A DNA stretch of 64,000 bases from Pomacea canaliculata (taxonomy: Eukaryota; Mollusca; Gastropoda; Architaenioglossa; Ampullariidae): the NCBI RefSeq assembly GCF_003073045.1, contig NC_037595.1, positions 8,826,345 through 8,890,344 on the forward strand, given 5' to 3'. Below the pieces are notes generated by a model. The model saw only the letters and a program-made list of their open reading frames with translations, made no database searches and was not told the DNA's origin. Of the stretch, positions 49,220-59,542 are shown piece by piece (positions within the stretch are counted from its first letter, which is position 1; each line of letters begins with the position of its first letter). The translations under genes and the position numbers were made by a program.

Positions 49220-49320
49220 GGGCACTGAAGTCGCTTAGTGTTTAGCAATCGCTTGTCACAGTCCTGTGAAGTTTGTAAGAATGTGGTTCGGATCTCATCT
49301 CGGACCACACATTTCTTGTG
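49220..49320 (+). mobile_element. tRNA-derived SINE head, degenerate
   Basis: TCGCTTAGTGTTTAGCAATC and GCTTGTCACAG resemble a tRNA 5' half with A box. GGTTCGGATCTC is a near B box. CGGACCACACATTTC parallels GGCACACATTATTTC in the copy at 36730. Inserted in the forward orientation. Confidence 0.45.
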
Positions 49321-50956
49321 ACGAAAAAAAACCAAAAAACAGCTGGGTGTGCAGGTACTCATAATTTTTTTTGTAACTACTAAAACAAACACCCTTTATC
49401 CGTAGGAAAAATAAACAGCACAAAGTTATATAAACCCAGCCTCACAATACTTGCCGAATAATGTTGCTTACGAAAAAAAGAAATCATGCTACAAACCTGC
49501 AGTGCTACGATAGGAGACTAATCCTGCTGTTGGTCCATTTGAACAACTCCTTGTACAATGTTAGCTTTCTCGGTATTTCCCAGCAGCTTCCATATGATAA
49601 TTGACCTCTCGCACCGCCATCTTGGTCAAACAGAAGTCTTGTTTCAAGAGAGCGATTTTTCTGACCAGAGGAATTTTTATTACAGAAAGCCCGAAACAGG
49701 GGAGAAGCACCCTCTCGCCTGCAGACCAAGGCTGATAATGTCTTGGTTCTCTTACACCTACAGACGACGATACTGGTCCTCGCCTAGCCCACCTGGCCGG
49801 GTGGAAACAACACAATATTAGGGGTTCGCTGTAACACATGCTGGTGGAAAGAAAAGGGAAAGGACTGGACAACTGAATGTAATGTTTATTGCAATAATAA
49901 CACATTTTATTTTAGTATGATACTGTCCGCATTGATTTAACTGCTGTTTCTCTAAAGCTGGTGCAATAGAAGTAACGTACATTAAGAATACACCATCGCT
50001 TTCATAGGTTCGATTTCTTTTTCCTCTTAAATCAACAATTGAAATTAGAACATGCCCATTGCTGTGTAACTACTTGTAAACAGTGTTACCTCCAACACCA
50101 CCCCTTTATTATTTTCTATTGGTAACTTTCTTTTTTAATGTAGTCTCTTGGAAATTCATGTTTTTATAGATAGATGAATGTAGAGCAAAGACATTATAAT
50201 GGGTCAGGTCCTCGGCAGGGTAATTATAATTAGTCTCAAACAACTGTTTGCGTCGTAATGGTCTCACCCTAACAAAAGTCATGACGATGAGGCCTTGTGG
50301 GCTCTGCTAGAGCACTTGCACATTACTCAGTGTGAAGTGGGAGATAGAAAAGAAACTTTCCCTGATCGGATCTTTCAAGAGCAAATTACGGCGAGATTAT
50401 GAGCGAGAGGTTTTCGTCGTTTGGTTGGCAAAACGGCACCCGCCCACCCCTTGTACTCCGTCCTGCCACTTTTATTGATCTTGTCATCAGAGATGACAAC
50501 GACATGAGTGGCTGTGCCTTCAGACATGCAGAAGACCGCGTTGACAAGATAGTTTATTTCCTTCTACACAAAAAAATCGACAAACAGCTTTGAATTTGTG
50601 ATACTTCGCTCTCACGGAGGTGGACTTCAAACTTACCTGCGAAGGGTGGTTGCACACTACAGATGTAAAATGTTAAAAAAAAATGTTTCTTGATTCCTAG
50701 TTAAAAATAAAAGTTTTGAAAACTCTGTTACCAAATTTTACAACATTTCTTTTGGGTAATATTTACATTGCAGTATATATTCACATATATATTTTATCAT
50801 TTCGAGAGAAAGGTCTCCCAGTTCTGTCTTTAGACAAACTTTTTTTTTTATTTGTCCCACCTCTTGTTTACTGCTTTTATCAAGTTAACTGTTTTATATT
50901 CTCGTCTTCGTGTCTTGATATCAGACAAGCGTAAATGAAATGCTACCACATATAAA

Positions 50957-50991
50957 TCATCATCATCATCATCATCATAAATTCATGTTCT

Positions 50992-51057
<66 letters not shown>

Positions 51058-51058
51058 G
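50957..51058. repeat. Compound CAT / CT / CA microsatellite
   Basis: A (CAT)n run at about 50957-50979 is followed, after a short spacer, by a long (CT)n block from about 50995 and an adjoining (CA)n block up to 51058. Confidence 0.9.
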
Positions 51059-51560
51059 ATGAGCGAAGAGAAAGGAATGCAGGTAAAAAAAAAAATCAGA
51101 CAAGTTTTGACACATTATGATCCTTATTTACAATGGTGTGTTTTAATTTTATTCTTGCGAGGAAATAATACGACCTGTGAAAGACAAGTGAAGAAAATGC
51201 AGGGTTAGGGTTCGCCCACCAGATAGACGCCTTAAGGAGACCATCGTTAAAACCCGATTTGTCACAACGCCGGGTCAGTTCAAACGGATTTTTTATTCTT
51301 ACAGTCCTTATCTCAGGCGGTGACAAATTGATAGATGAGATAACCTTTCAACCTCCACCGCTCATCGCCCAAGTGATAGAAACAACACTTTGACACGTCT
51401 CAACACACTCACGGGAATCAGTTCAGTGCTTGTCATGTGTGTTTTTACTTAGAAGTAATGCCGATCACGTGATAAGAATGATGACGACCCTCGACTGTGA
51501 CGACATCAGCTGTAGCATTCCATTCAGTACAGCTCTTACTGTCGACCGTTGTTCCTGCAG

Positions 51561-51995
51561 AAGGACGGTAATATGAACGCTCATTCCTTCAGTCCAGAGG
51601 ACAATCCTTGCAAGCCGGCTCTCGAGGCTGAAGATTGTCATGTGATCCTGGACTTAGACTGCGTCATGCATGGCTTTGGCGGTACGTGGATATGACGTCA
51701 TACTTTTCTGTAGATTGTTTCATGATGCCATACACTTGTTGACACTTCTTGCTTGTTATCAGTGACGTATACTGAGTTTAACGTCATACTTCTCTGTAGA
51801 TTGTTTAATGATGTCATACACTTGTTGACACTTCGTGCTTGCTATCAGTGACGTATACTGAGTTTAACGTCATACTTCTCTGTAGATTGTTTGTCATACA
51901 CTTGTTGACACTTCCTGCTGCTTAGCAGTGACATATACTGAGTTTGACGTCATCTGCATCTTTTTTTAGGCTGCGGTAGTGAAAAATGGAAGAAG
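51561..51995 (+). CDS. Two small linked exons of an unidentified gene
   Basis: Exon A, 51561-51681, follows acceptor TTGTTCCTGCAG and ends at donor gtacgt. With ATG at 51573 it reads MNAHSFSPEDNPCKPALEAE onward to DLDCVMHGFG. Exon B, 51970-51995, is a 26-base microexon between TTTTTTTAG and gtaaat that continues in frame as GCGSEKWKK. Phases match (1, then 0). The intervening intron is almost entirely a tandem repeat. The phase after exon B would also fit the segment at 52745. I recognise no family. This could be the 5' part of the short gene at 52733-53147. Confidence 0.4.
51694..51955 (+). repeat. Tandem 80-87 bp repeat, about three copies
   Basis: Copies begin with ACGTCATACTT at 51694, 51781 and 51867, and a partial copy begins at 51947. 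Each holds TGTAGATTGTTT, ACACTTGTTGACACTTC and CAGTGACRTATACTGAGTTT. The junctions carry TGACGTCA or TAACGTCA, so CRE-like octamers recur. The array lies in the intron between exons A and B. Confidence 0.9.
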
Positions 51996-52131
51996 GTAAA
52001 TTTTGACTTATGGGTCATCACGAGGTGAGACTGGGATATCGAGTGACGAAGGCAGCTTGCAGCATGGAAGTAATTTCTGGAGACTTTGGCAACTTTTTCC
52101 TTAGAGAAAATTACGTGATTTCGCAGACCTT

Positions 52132-52198
<67 letters not shown>
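52132..52198 (+). repeat. (CAA)n microsatellite
   Basis: About 22 uninterrupted CAA units. A frame through it gives a glutamine run, but the frame has no splice or start context and is judged an artefact. Confidence 0.9.
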
Positions 52199-52732
52199 GG
52201 TACATTTATATATCACAATTTCATTAAACGTGCTCATTGCCGAAACAGACACAGAATCAAACTAGCATTCAAAAATACAATATGAAATAGTTTACATGGT
52301 AACAATGTAAGAAGCTTAACAACAGACCCATAGTCATAAATATCTCATTGAAAAAAATTAGTAGAATTAAATACCTCGTGCACTGCATCGTGAAAACAAG
52401 TTTCACAGAGCGATACCTACCTCACAACAGATGCACAGGCCTCTTGCCAACAAATGCGATTCATCTTTATGACTTTTGAGAAGAGGGCGACTTCTGCAAC
52501 TTTCTCCTCCCCAGCAGTTTATTGTCCCAGAGATTCCTATTTTTAAGCATACAGAAAAATTGCGATTGCATTAGTTGGCAATAGTTTGCTGAGTATAATG
52601 ATACGCGTTCTGTATCCAAGAGCAGAATTATATCTTTTAATGTGTGCGTCTCAGAAACGCAGAATGACCTACTATGAAGAAAGTTAGTTACAAAAATTGT
52701 CAGTCGCGATCATCGTGATGAGGTAGAATTGA

Positions 52733-53147
52733 ATGCAAAAACAGGTCACCATCCAACAATTTTTTCAACGGAGACCTCCTCAGAACGTTCAAGCGGCATC
52801 TCAACCGGGTGATTCTTTCCTGTTTAAACCTGTTTCAGCACAGTCAGCCAGCACTGTCCCGCACTCCTCCCTCCCAAATCCCCCACCCCCAGAAGACCAT
52901 CAAGACGCCAAAAGAAATGACCTTTTTTTAACCTTCCTACTCCACAGGTTTGCGGCCCTATGCTCCTCGAGAAGAAGTAACAAGGAGTGAACTTACTCCA
53001 AAGGTACCGGGAAGTAATTCACTACTCTTACCCCCAACCCTTTTCCCTTCGTCTCATTTTGTCAGCAGACCTACGGAGCTCATCTTGCGACAAGTGTCTC
53101 GCGAGCTCTCTGCCCTCACTGAAAGCATGTCAAACACGTTTGCTTGA
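52733..53147 (+). CDS. Candidate short PIP-box protein, 91 residues
   Basis: An ATG at 52733 directly follows an in-frame TGA and opens MQKQVTIQQFFQRRPPQNVQ. The donor CCGG|gtgatt at 52808 (phase 1) pairs with a good acceptor (cctactccacag, exon start 52948), where GLRPYAPREEVTRSELTPK continues in frame to a TGA at 53147. Total 92 codons, both exons closing exactly. QVTIQQFF fits the PCNA-interacting consensus Q-x-x-I/L/M-x-x-F/Y-F/Y, followed by basic residues, and lies at the extreme N-terminus as in DNA ligase I or UNG2. The rest is not recognised. The start at 52733 could instead be replaced by splicing from exon B (51995) to 52745, also in frame. No expression evidence. Confidence 0.4.
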
Positions 53148-55471
53148 ATAACTTTTATTACACCTCCATGGACCTCCTCAAAGTAAGTTTTAAGAGAGTA
53201 CACAAAGGGTATTAAGAAAGCCAAGATAAGACGAAAGTACAGATTATTGCAGAGAGAAAAATGTCTGTTCCCTCAAAAGAGAATATTTGGATCGACTTGT
53301 GATGGGATTGGCTTGATTAGTTTAGGTATCTACCCACGCCAAATGTGACAGTCTCGACATTTAAAGAACTCATCACTTTGCTGACGAGCTCTGCAAGGAG
53401 CAGATTCCTATCATCTTGGATGAAAAATTGCATGCTGTGTGTTTTGAAACATTAAAAAAAAGAAAAAAAAAGAAACAATCTTAATGGAACCTAACGCTCT
53501 TTTCAACAAGACTATATGAAGAAAGGCAATAATATTACAAAGGAAGCTTCTTAACCCTTCTCTTTTTTCTTCATCGTTCAAACATTTGTATATCATTGGT
53601 TTACACTGGGGTATCAATGTTTCTGCTTAACTGGATGCAATTTGTTCTACGCATTTTATCCGGGCAGCTTGAGGTGATAAAAAAAAGCCGGAATGACAAA
53701 AGTTTCTGCGTCTGTCTTCTCTTGGCTGTAGCAGCTAACATGCACGTGTAAATCAAGATTCATTAGCTGCCTCATCATCATAATCATATGGTTGTATACA
53801 TTGAAGACATATTGATCTGGTAAGAAATAAGCCTCTCAAGAAAATTCAAATTTGTTAAATATAGGGCACTGCAGTTAATGAAAAAATTAATTTTTTTTTA
53901 AAATCCTGTCGTCAAAAAAACCTTATTTTGAATGTTAAAGAAAAGCCAAGAGAAAATTGCATTTAAATTAGCATGGCGTAATATCTATACATGCATGGCG
54001 GCCGCTCAATGATAAATGTCAATTAACAGAAATTGAAAATGGTCGACGTTTTTATGTGCCACTTGATCGAACAGATTGTCAGACCACCCCTTCTCCATTA
54101 AATGCTGTTGTGAATGAGTGGTTCTGAATATGAGAAAAATCGCATGCTATCTGACACAAACGAAAAGCTATCGGGGTCAAGATTACGGGTAGCATTCGTT
54201 TGGCAGGTGCAGTTTGGCATGTCGTCGAAGAGCCTTCTAACTTCTTGTTATTCTTTGAGTATTATTATTCATATGCTCATGACGGTTTGAGAAAGGGCAT
54301 TGAGTTTGTCCTGGTGTCCTCAAAATCTTCATATAAAATACTGTCTCTGGTGTCCTTTACCACAATTTAGTTCATTCCTACGTCCGTGTTCATTTTAATC
54401 GACAGATATTTTTATACAGATGCCTAGAGATATACTAGGATGATGGCTATTTTTAATATCTAGATAAGGTAACACATATCAGGTGATAGGTGTAGAACTG
54501 CACTTACAGATAGATACAAATTGTGTAAATAAACGTTTGCAACGCATATGCCTATTGTGTGTGCATGTGTGTGTGTGAGAGAGAGTCCCAAAGAATTCTT
54601 GAAGCTGTGTACGTTTTGTCCTCGTTTGAATGACTGAAAATAAAAAGGACTTCTTTGACGAATGGAGCTTGTCTCCTCGATTAGCGCAACTTTAAATCCA
54701 AGAGGACACAGTACGATACACGCGAGTCGGCAACAAACCGAGAGAAGAATCCGGATGCTGGTAAAATAGCTGAAAATAACTTTTGTCGCTGCTAGCAGGG
54801 GGACAGTATGATTTCATGGCAAAAATAAACCGCAGATGAAGAAAAATCTCCCCCTTCACAAAAAAAAAACCCTTATAAAATTACAAACTTTAATGCGAAG
54901 AATACTTACGTGCCACAGTGAGGTGACGAATGAGTAAATACAGTGCATATTTGTCGCTTTTTATATTTTATAAGTTTTATCAACTTTTTGAAATGGTTTA
55001 CGGTTTGTAAGCTTACTATACTTCACGGAGGTTCAACGTGTATCGGTGTATAGTGGAAAGCATTGGAGCGGAAGGTTGGTTCACACAAGGGAGGTAAATA
55101 CAAAGAGACTTTGTCAATGAATGAAAATGATAGTTGTCTCTCTTGTCATGCTCATGTCTGGAGGACACTACTTGTAACCATCAAGGATTACATAACTTTG
55201 GGATTTTTAGCATCTAGCCCTCGCTCTTAAAGTGAAAAGCATATTAAAAGAGAGGGGGAGAGAGGGATATTAACTGCTATTTCTACACCCTTGATAATGA
55301 CAGTGAAGGAATCTGAAGAATGATAAACTGATTAGAAATGTAATCAACCCTGATGTACAAAATGTAAGCTATTTCTTCCTAAATTCTTAGAGATAACGAT
55401 TAAAAATGTATAAACCTCAAGGACGATCACAAACACATGAACCTTACTAACACAAAAGAAAACAATAATAT
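53148..55471. other. Intergenic stretch without supported gene
   Basis: AT-rich, with short A and T runs and a small CA/GA tract near 54560-54585. I see no exon, RNA gene or element. Confidence 0.45.
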
Positions 55472-55544
55472 TGGTTCGGCTGGGGGTCGAACCCAGGACC
55501 TCTCGCGTGTGAGGCGAGCGTGATAACCACTACACTACCGAACC
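55472..55544 (-). tRNA. trnV-CAC: tRNA-Val (anticodon CAC)
   Basis: On the minus strand a full cloverleaf of 73 bases including discriminator A can be drawn. The acceptor stem GGTTCGG pairs with CCGAACC. TAGTGTAGTGG gives the A box and D arm. The anticodon stem CTCGC/GCGAG encloses loop CTCACAC with anticodon CAC. GGTTCGACCCC forms the B box and T arm. No intron. A T-rich run (GTTTTC, then TTTT) follows as polymerase III terminator near 55455. The sequence closely resembles animal tRNA-Val(CAC). It sits 170 bases from the SMG9 start codon and is transcribed away from it. Confidence 0.96.
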
Positions 55545-55713
55545 AGTTGAGTGTAGGGTCGAAATAAATCTACATAACTGTGATTACCATTAGCTTGTCT
55601 CCTCTCCTCCCCTCAAATACTCTTCAATGTGGAAACAACAAGAAAGGTATCATGCTTTGATTCTATGTGGTTGTCATTCAAGTGTACACTGTCCAGTCGC
55701 TTATGATTCTACC

Positions 55714-57231
55714 ATGTCTGATACGCAAGATGGAACCTATCGATGGCAAAGAAGAGAAAGGATGGGACGAGGAGGTAAGGACAAAGATTCTTCGCCAACA
55801 CCAGCTTCAAAACCTCCAGCTCCTATTATCCTGGGATTAGCACGTCCTTCAGCATCGCAGAGCCCTGACCATCAACCATTGACGAGTTCGCAGCAACCGC
55901 AGGCAACCCACGGGGACACTACACACGGTCCCTCCGATGGAAGTTACGGTGGTGCAGCCAGCGGTGGGTCAGTGGTTGGCAGCGCTACAAGCATAAACTC
56001 GCCTCAGATCCACAGAATTGCAGATAAACCTATCGTAGTGCTTAAGTCAAGAGATGACACTCGTGTCTTGCCAGCGTCCGCTTCCGCTCAAGCGCCTGCG
56101 GCGCCACAAGATATCCCACATCCCACCCCTCACCTGCCAAGCTATCCTGTGCAGCAGCAGAGACACAGCCTTTCATCCCAGCAAAATCTGGAGTCAGGTA
56201 TCGTAAATCGCCTTGCCCCGCCACCAGAAATGAAACATAGCGTTAAACTGATTGATGAAAATTTTCGATGGGTGGACGCGGGCATCGACGAACTCGTGGA
56301 ACAAAGTGATTACCTGGTTGTTGGGACTCTTGGTTTACAAGGAACAGGGAAATCAACAATTCTGTCCTTGCTAGGAGGCAATACCCCGCAAGATGCTTAC
56401 AGAAACTACATCTTTCAACCTCAGACGAAGGAGACGAGGGAGGAGGGCTCACATCAGAGCGTTGGCGTGGATATGTTTGCAACACCTGAGCGCATCATTC
56501 TGCTTGACTCACAGCCAGTCCTCAGCCCCTCCATCCTCGACTGTATGATCCGGCATGAAAAAAAGTATCCTGCTGACTACACCTCAACGGAGAATTGGAT
56601 TGAAATGCAGTCCCTGCAGATTGCAACTTTCTTAATGACAGTGTGTCATGTTATTATTGTAACACAAGACTGGTTCACAGATCTCAACTTTTTAAAATTT
56701 TTGACGACGGCAGAAATGCTGAAGCCGCAGATGCACTCAACAAGTCATGAAAGCAGCCAGGAAGATTCCACTGAGTTTTATCCAACCATTGTGTTTGTTA
56801 TGAACAAAGCAGGGTCTGATGACTTCACTCCAGAGACATATGCGAACATGCAAGTAGTTCTTGACCAGATGTTTCACTCCTCCAAGCTTAAGTATAAAGG
56901 TGCTGTCTCAATGAAAAAAGACAATATCATATCTGTGTTAAAAGCTAAGGAAGGTGGACTAGAGACAGATGTCAATCTGTTCTTGCTTCCAGTGATGGAA
57001 TATTACAAGACAGAGCCAGAATCTATTCTGAGCTACCTACCAGAGTATCGAGGCTGCCCTAGCTTTGCTTACTTGCTGCGGTCATTTCGCAACCAGGTCT
57101 ATTCAATGCCAAAAACTATGATAACACAGTCACAACTGTCTGAAAGAAACTGGTTCCATTTTGCTGCTCGCATGTGGGAAGCTGTCAAAAAGTCACAACT
57201 TTTGGCCGAGTATAACCGCCTGCTACCTTAA
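55714..57231 (+). CDS. SMG9: SMG9, nonsense-mediated mRNA decay factor
   Basis: A single uninterrupted frame gives 505 residues from the ATG at 55714 (MSDTQDGTYRWQRRERMGRG). An in-frame ATG at 55627 would add 29 residues that look unrelated to the family, so I prefer 55714. Residues 1-170 are low-complexity and Pro/Ser/Gln rich. MKHSVKLIDENFRWVDAGID begins the conserved part. GLQGTGKST (207-215) is the P-loop. QSLQIATFLMTVCHVIIV and QDWFTDLNFLKFL match human SMG9 closely, as does the C-terminal NWFHFAARMWEAVKKSQLLA. SMG9 binds SMG8 and restrains the kinase SMG1, which phosphorylates UPF1. Human SMG9 has many introns and here there are none. A tRNA-Val gene lies divergently upstream. Confidence 0.97.
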   Translation: MSDTQDGTYRWQRRERMGRGGKDKDSSPTPASKPPAPIILGLARPSASQSPDHQPLTSSQQPQATHGDTTHGPSDGSYGGAASGGSVVGSATSINSPQIHRIADKPIVVLKSRDDTRVLPASASAQAPAAPQDIPHPTPHLPSYPVQQQRHSLSSQQNLESGIVNRLAPPPEMKHSVKLIDENFRWVDAGIDELVEQSDYLVVGTLGLQGTGKSTILSLLGGNTPQDAYRNYIFQPQTKETREEGSHQSVGVDMFATPERIILLDSQPVLSPSILDCMIRHEKKYPADYTSTENWIEMQSLQIATFLMTVCHVIIVTQDWFTDLNFLKFLTTAEMLKPQMHSTSHESSQEDSTEFYPTIVFVMNKAGSDDFTPETYANMQVVLDQMFHSSKLKYKGAVSMKKDNIISVLKAKEGGLETDVNLFLLPVMEYYKTEPESILSYLPEYRGCPSFAYLLRSFRNQVYSMPKTMITQSQLSERNWFHFAARMWEAVKKSQLLAEYNRLLP

Positions 57232-59138
57232 AGTTTGACTATTTCACTCACTTTTTTTTTAACTTTAACCTTCTTAATACTAACCCTGAATGTTATTCTG
57301 GCCATTCTATAATGCTGGGTTGCTTTAGATTAAACAATCATCAGCACAGTAATTATTTAGATGCTAGTGTTAGTCATGAAAACATTGTTAAATGTTAAAA
57401 ATGTTTAGCATTCTGTCTAGCCTGAATCATTTCATACTCTGAACTCTTTGGTTGAAAACTGTGAGCGTAACGTGATATAGTAGTTAATGTGACATTATTT
57501 CAAATCCCTTCTAGATACAGTGCCTAGACTGAAAGTAAAAGTTCCGATTTTATTTTTAGGACTGACATTTTCCACCCATGTGGCAGATGAGATAAACTTC
57601 ATTTATTTTCTTGTCATCATTCTGCTTTTGTAACTTTTGTCTAGCTGGTCATTGCCTGGAATGGATACAACCAGCAGCTGACAGAGTTCACTGCAGTGTC
57701 CTTTGTTGTATGGTATAAAATAAGTCCAGCACATGAAGGTCAAAGGTCAGTCCAATCATTGCTGTTTGTCAGCCAGTACTTCTGCTGACATCTACATCAA
57801 GCTTGGGTGTAGTTTATCATGTCAAGCTACATGGCCAGACCACACTAACTTTCCCTTTTTCAATGGTTGTCAGAAAGGGTTCCTATAGGTGATTTTTTTC
57901 ACCCCACAACTGCTGGTCTTGTGGTCACAGTGGAAAATTAGAAGCCGTTTCCTCAACCAGTTTGTCTTAAAGTACCCAAATCTTTTTCTCTGAATTGGCA
58001 TTGTGAGTGGAAAACCTGGTCAGTAGAACATAGATGACATGTCTCTGATAGATGATTGATGCCAGAATAACCCATAACATGCACAAATTTCTGGGCAGAC
58101 TTTATGAAAAAAGAGGGGAGGGAGTGTTATGAGTAAATATTTGACCTTATAAAAGCCAGCAACACCTGACAGAAACAATGGTGCTAGTGGAAATCAGTAA
58201 AAGGGGTGATGACCCCTGACATTAGCAGTTACAAAACATGGGGGCAGGATGCCAAATTCAAAACTTCCTATTACACTCATTTTTATTCTGAGAGATCAGA
58301 ACCAACTAATATAGTCTGAGCAGCAATAGTTGAAAATTAAACAAGATTTGAATGTAATTTGTACCAACAATATTTTTTTAAAGAAAGGCTAAAACCATAG
58401 AACAAGCATGATTGCTGATGATCTAGTCTATGTATGACTTATATAAAGTGCAATAATCAAATCTTTGGAAAGGCACTATATAAATCCTCATTATTATCTA
58501 CTATTAAAATAACAATGCTTAACTGATTAAAATATCTAGAAAAATGGTACCAGTTATTGGTGAAACCACAACAGATCAGTAAAATAGAAAATGACAGTGT
58601 AGTTTTTGAGTATTAAGGAATTTATGTTTATTGATAGGTATGAAAAGCTTTAGTGGCAGGCCTATTTGAGTTTGCATCACCAGAATGTGTATTTTTCAGT
58701 GAATAATTTTTTTTTAATGAAATGTCTGCTTGCATTTTTAAAGCCCAGAAATAAATCAGTGTTAACTGTTGTTAATTTGTTGTTCAATATGTGTAGTGAA
58801 AGATAGAGATGGGCTGCAGCAAAGATCCACATCCGCCAATTGTTACTTTACCAATTTCCCAACTGTTGTTGACATTTTCAACATGTGTTTTCTTTTTTAA
58901 AAGACAGCTTTCTCTAATATTCAGAAGATTAAAAAAAAAAATCACAACATTGAACACCACATGCAACAATATATGCTTGAAACGCACACTACGTTTAAGT
59001 AAGTATCCGTGTGCTTTTGGAACTGTTAACGATTCTCATGACGTACCAAGATTCTGTTTATTGTGATCTTTTTCTAATTAAGAGACAAAGGTCGCAAAAT
59101 AAAAGAACTAAACCCTGTGCACCATACAATCATAGCAA
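57232..59138. other. SMG9 3' UTR and intergenic DNA
   Basis: AT-rich. A candidate AATAAA for SMG9 is at 58750-58755, about 1.5 kb after the stop. A repeat fragment lies at 58430-58500. No further exon is supported. Confidence 0.45.
58430..58500 (-). mobile_element. Short interspersed repeat (minus), related to 10559
   Basis: The minus strand reads AATAATGAGGATTTATATAG, then TGCCTTTCCAAAGA and GCACTTTATATAAG. This matches the A/T tract plus ATTTRTATAGYGCYTTTCC pattern at 10570-10605. Confidence 0.4.
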
Positions 59139-59400
59139 AAGCTTGACCTCCCGAACGTCTTATGTCCGGACCACGAACTTATATCCCCTTATATTAAATA
59201 TTATATTATGTTATATATATTAAATACAAGTCCATGGTCCGGACAGAATTGAATGGTATCGTCCCTGCGAAGGAAGGTAGGAGTACACGCGGTGCGGACT
59301 GCTAGCGTCTCCAATTACTACCCGGACAGGGTAAACATCACAGGCCTGTACGATCACAGTAAAATGAAAAAAGCTCGACCTCTCGAACCATGTGATATGT
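59139..59400. repeat. Inverted and direct repeats upstream of CTP synthase
   Basis: An 83-bp segment, 59163-59245, has imperfect 18-base inverted ends (TGTCCGGACCACGAACTT / AAGTCCATGGTCCGGACA) around an AT-rich core and could form a hairpin. In addition, TACAATCATAG...GCTTGACCTCCCGAAC (about 59117-59156) recurs as TACGATCACAG...GCTCGACCTCTCGAAC near 59348-59388. No target duplication is seen. Confidence 0.6.
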
Positions 59401-59439
59401 AAATTTAGCGGGGCGAGAGAACTTTACGGGGAGATCACT

Positions 59440-59542
59440 GTCGGTGAGAGACCGCACTGCTTTTGTGTCTGATAAACGAGGGAGGGAAAAACAATTTCTG
59501 TGGACCAGCTTAAAGTCGTCTATCTCTTGCAGACTTTAACAG
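59440..59542 (+). promoter_or_regulatory. Likely non-coding first exon of CTP synthase
   Basis: The donor CAG|gtaagt after 59542 is nearly perfect. The matching acceptor is CATCTTCCAG ending at 60908, which leaves 18 untranslated bases before the CTPS start codon. The start of this exon is a guess, and I see no TATA box. Confidence 0.45.

Larger units (their letters stand above)
47671..51560. other. Intergenic stretch without supported gene
   Basis: Contains a SINE-like segment (49220-49320) and microsatellites near 48532-48580 and 50957-51058. Short frames without splice context are not reported. Confidence 0.4.

Noticed and set aside
52010-52285. Open frame with a 22-residue glutamine run
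   Set aside because: The run is a pure CAA microsatellite in AT-rich intergenic DNA, with no splice sites or upstream coding context.
55627-55713. N-terminal extension of SMG9 from an upstream ATG
   Set aside because: The 29 residues are Cys/His rich and unlike SMG9 N-termini; the ATG at 55714 fits better.
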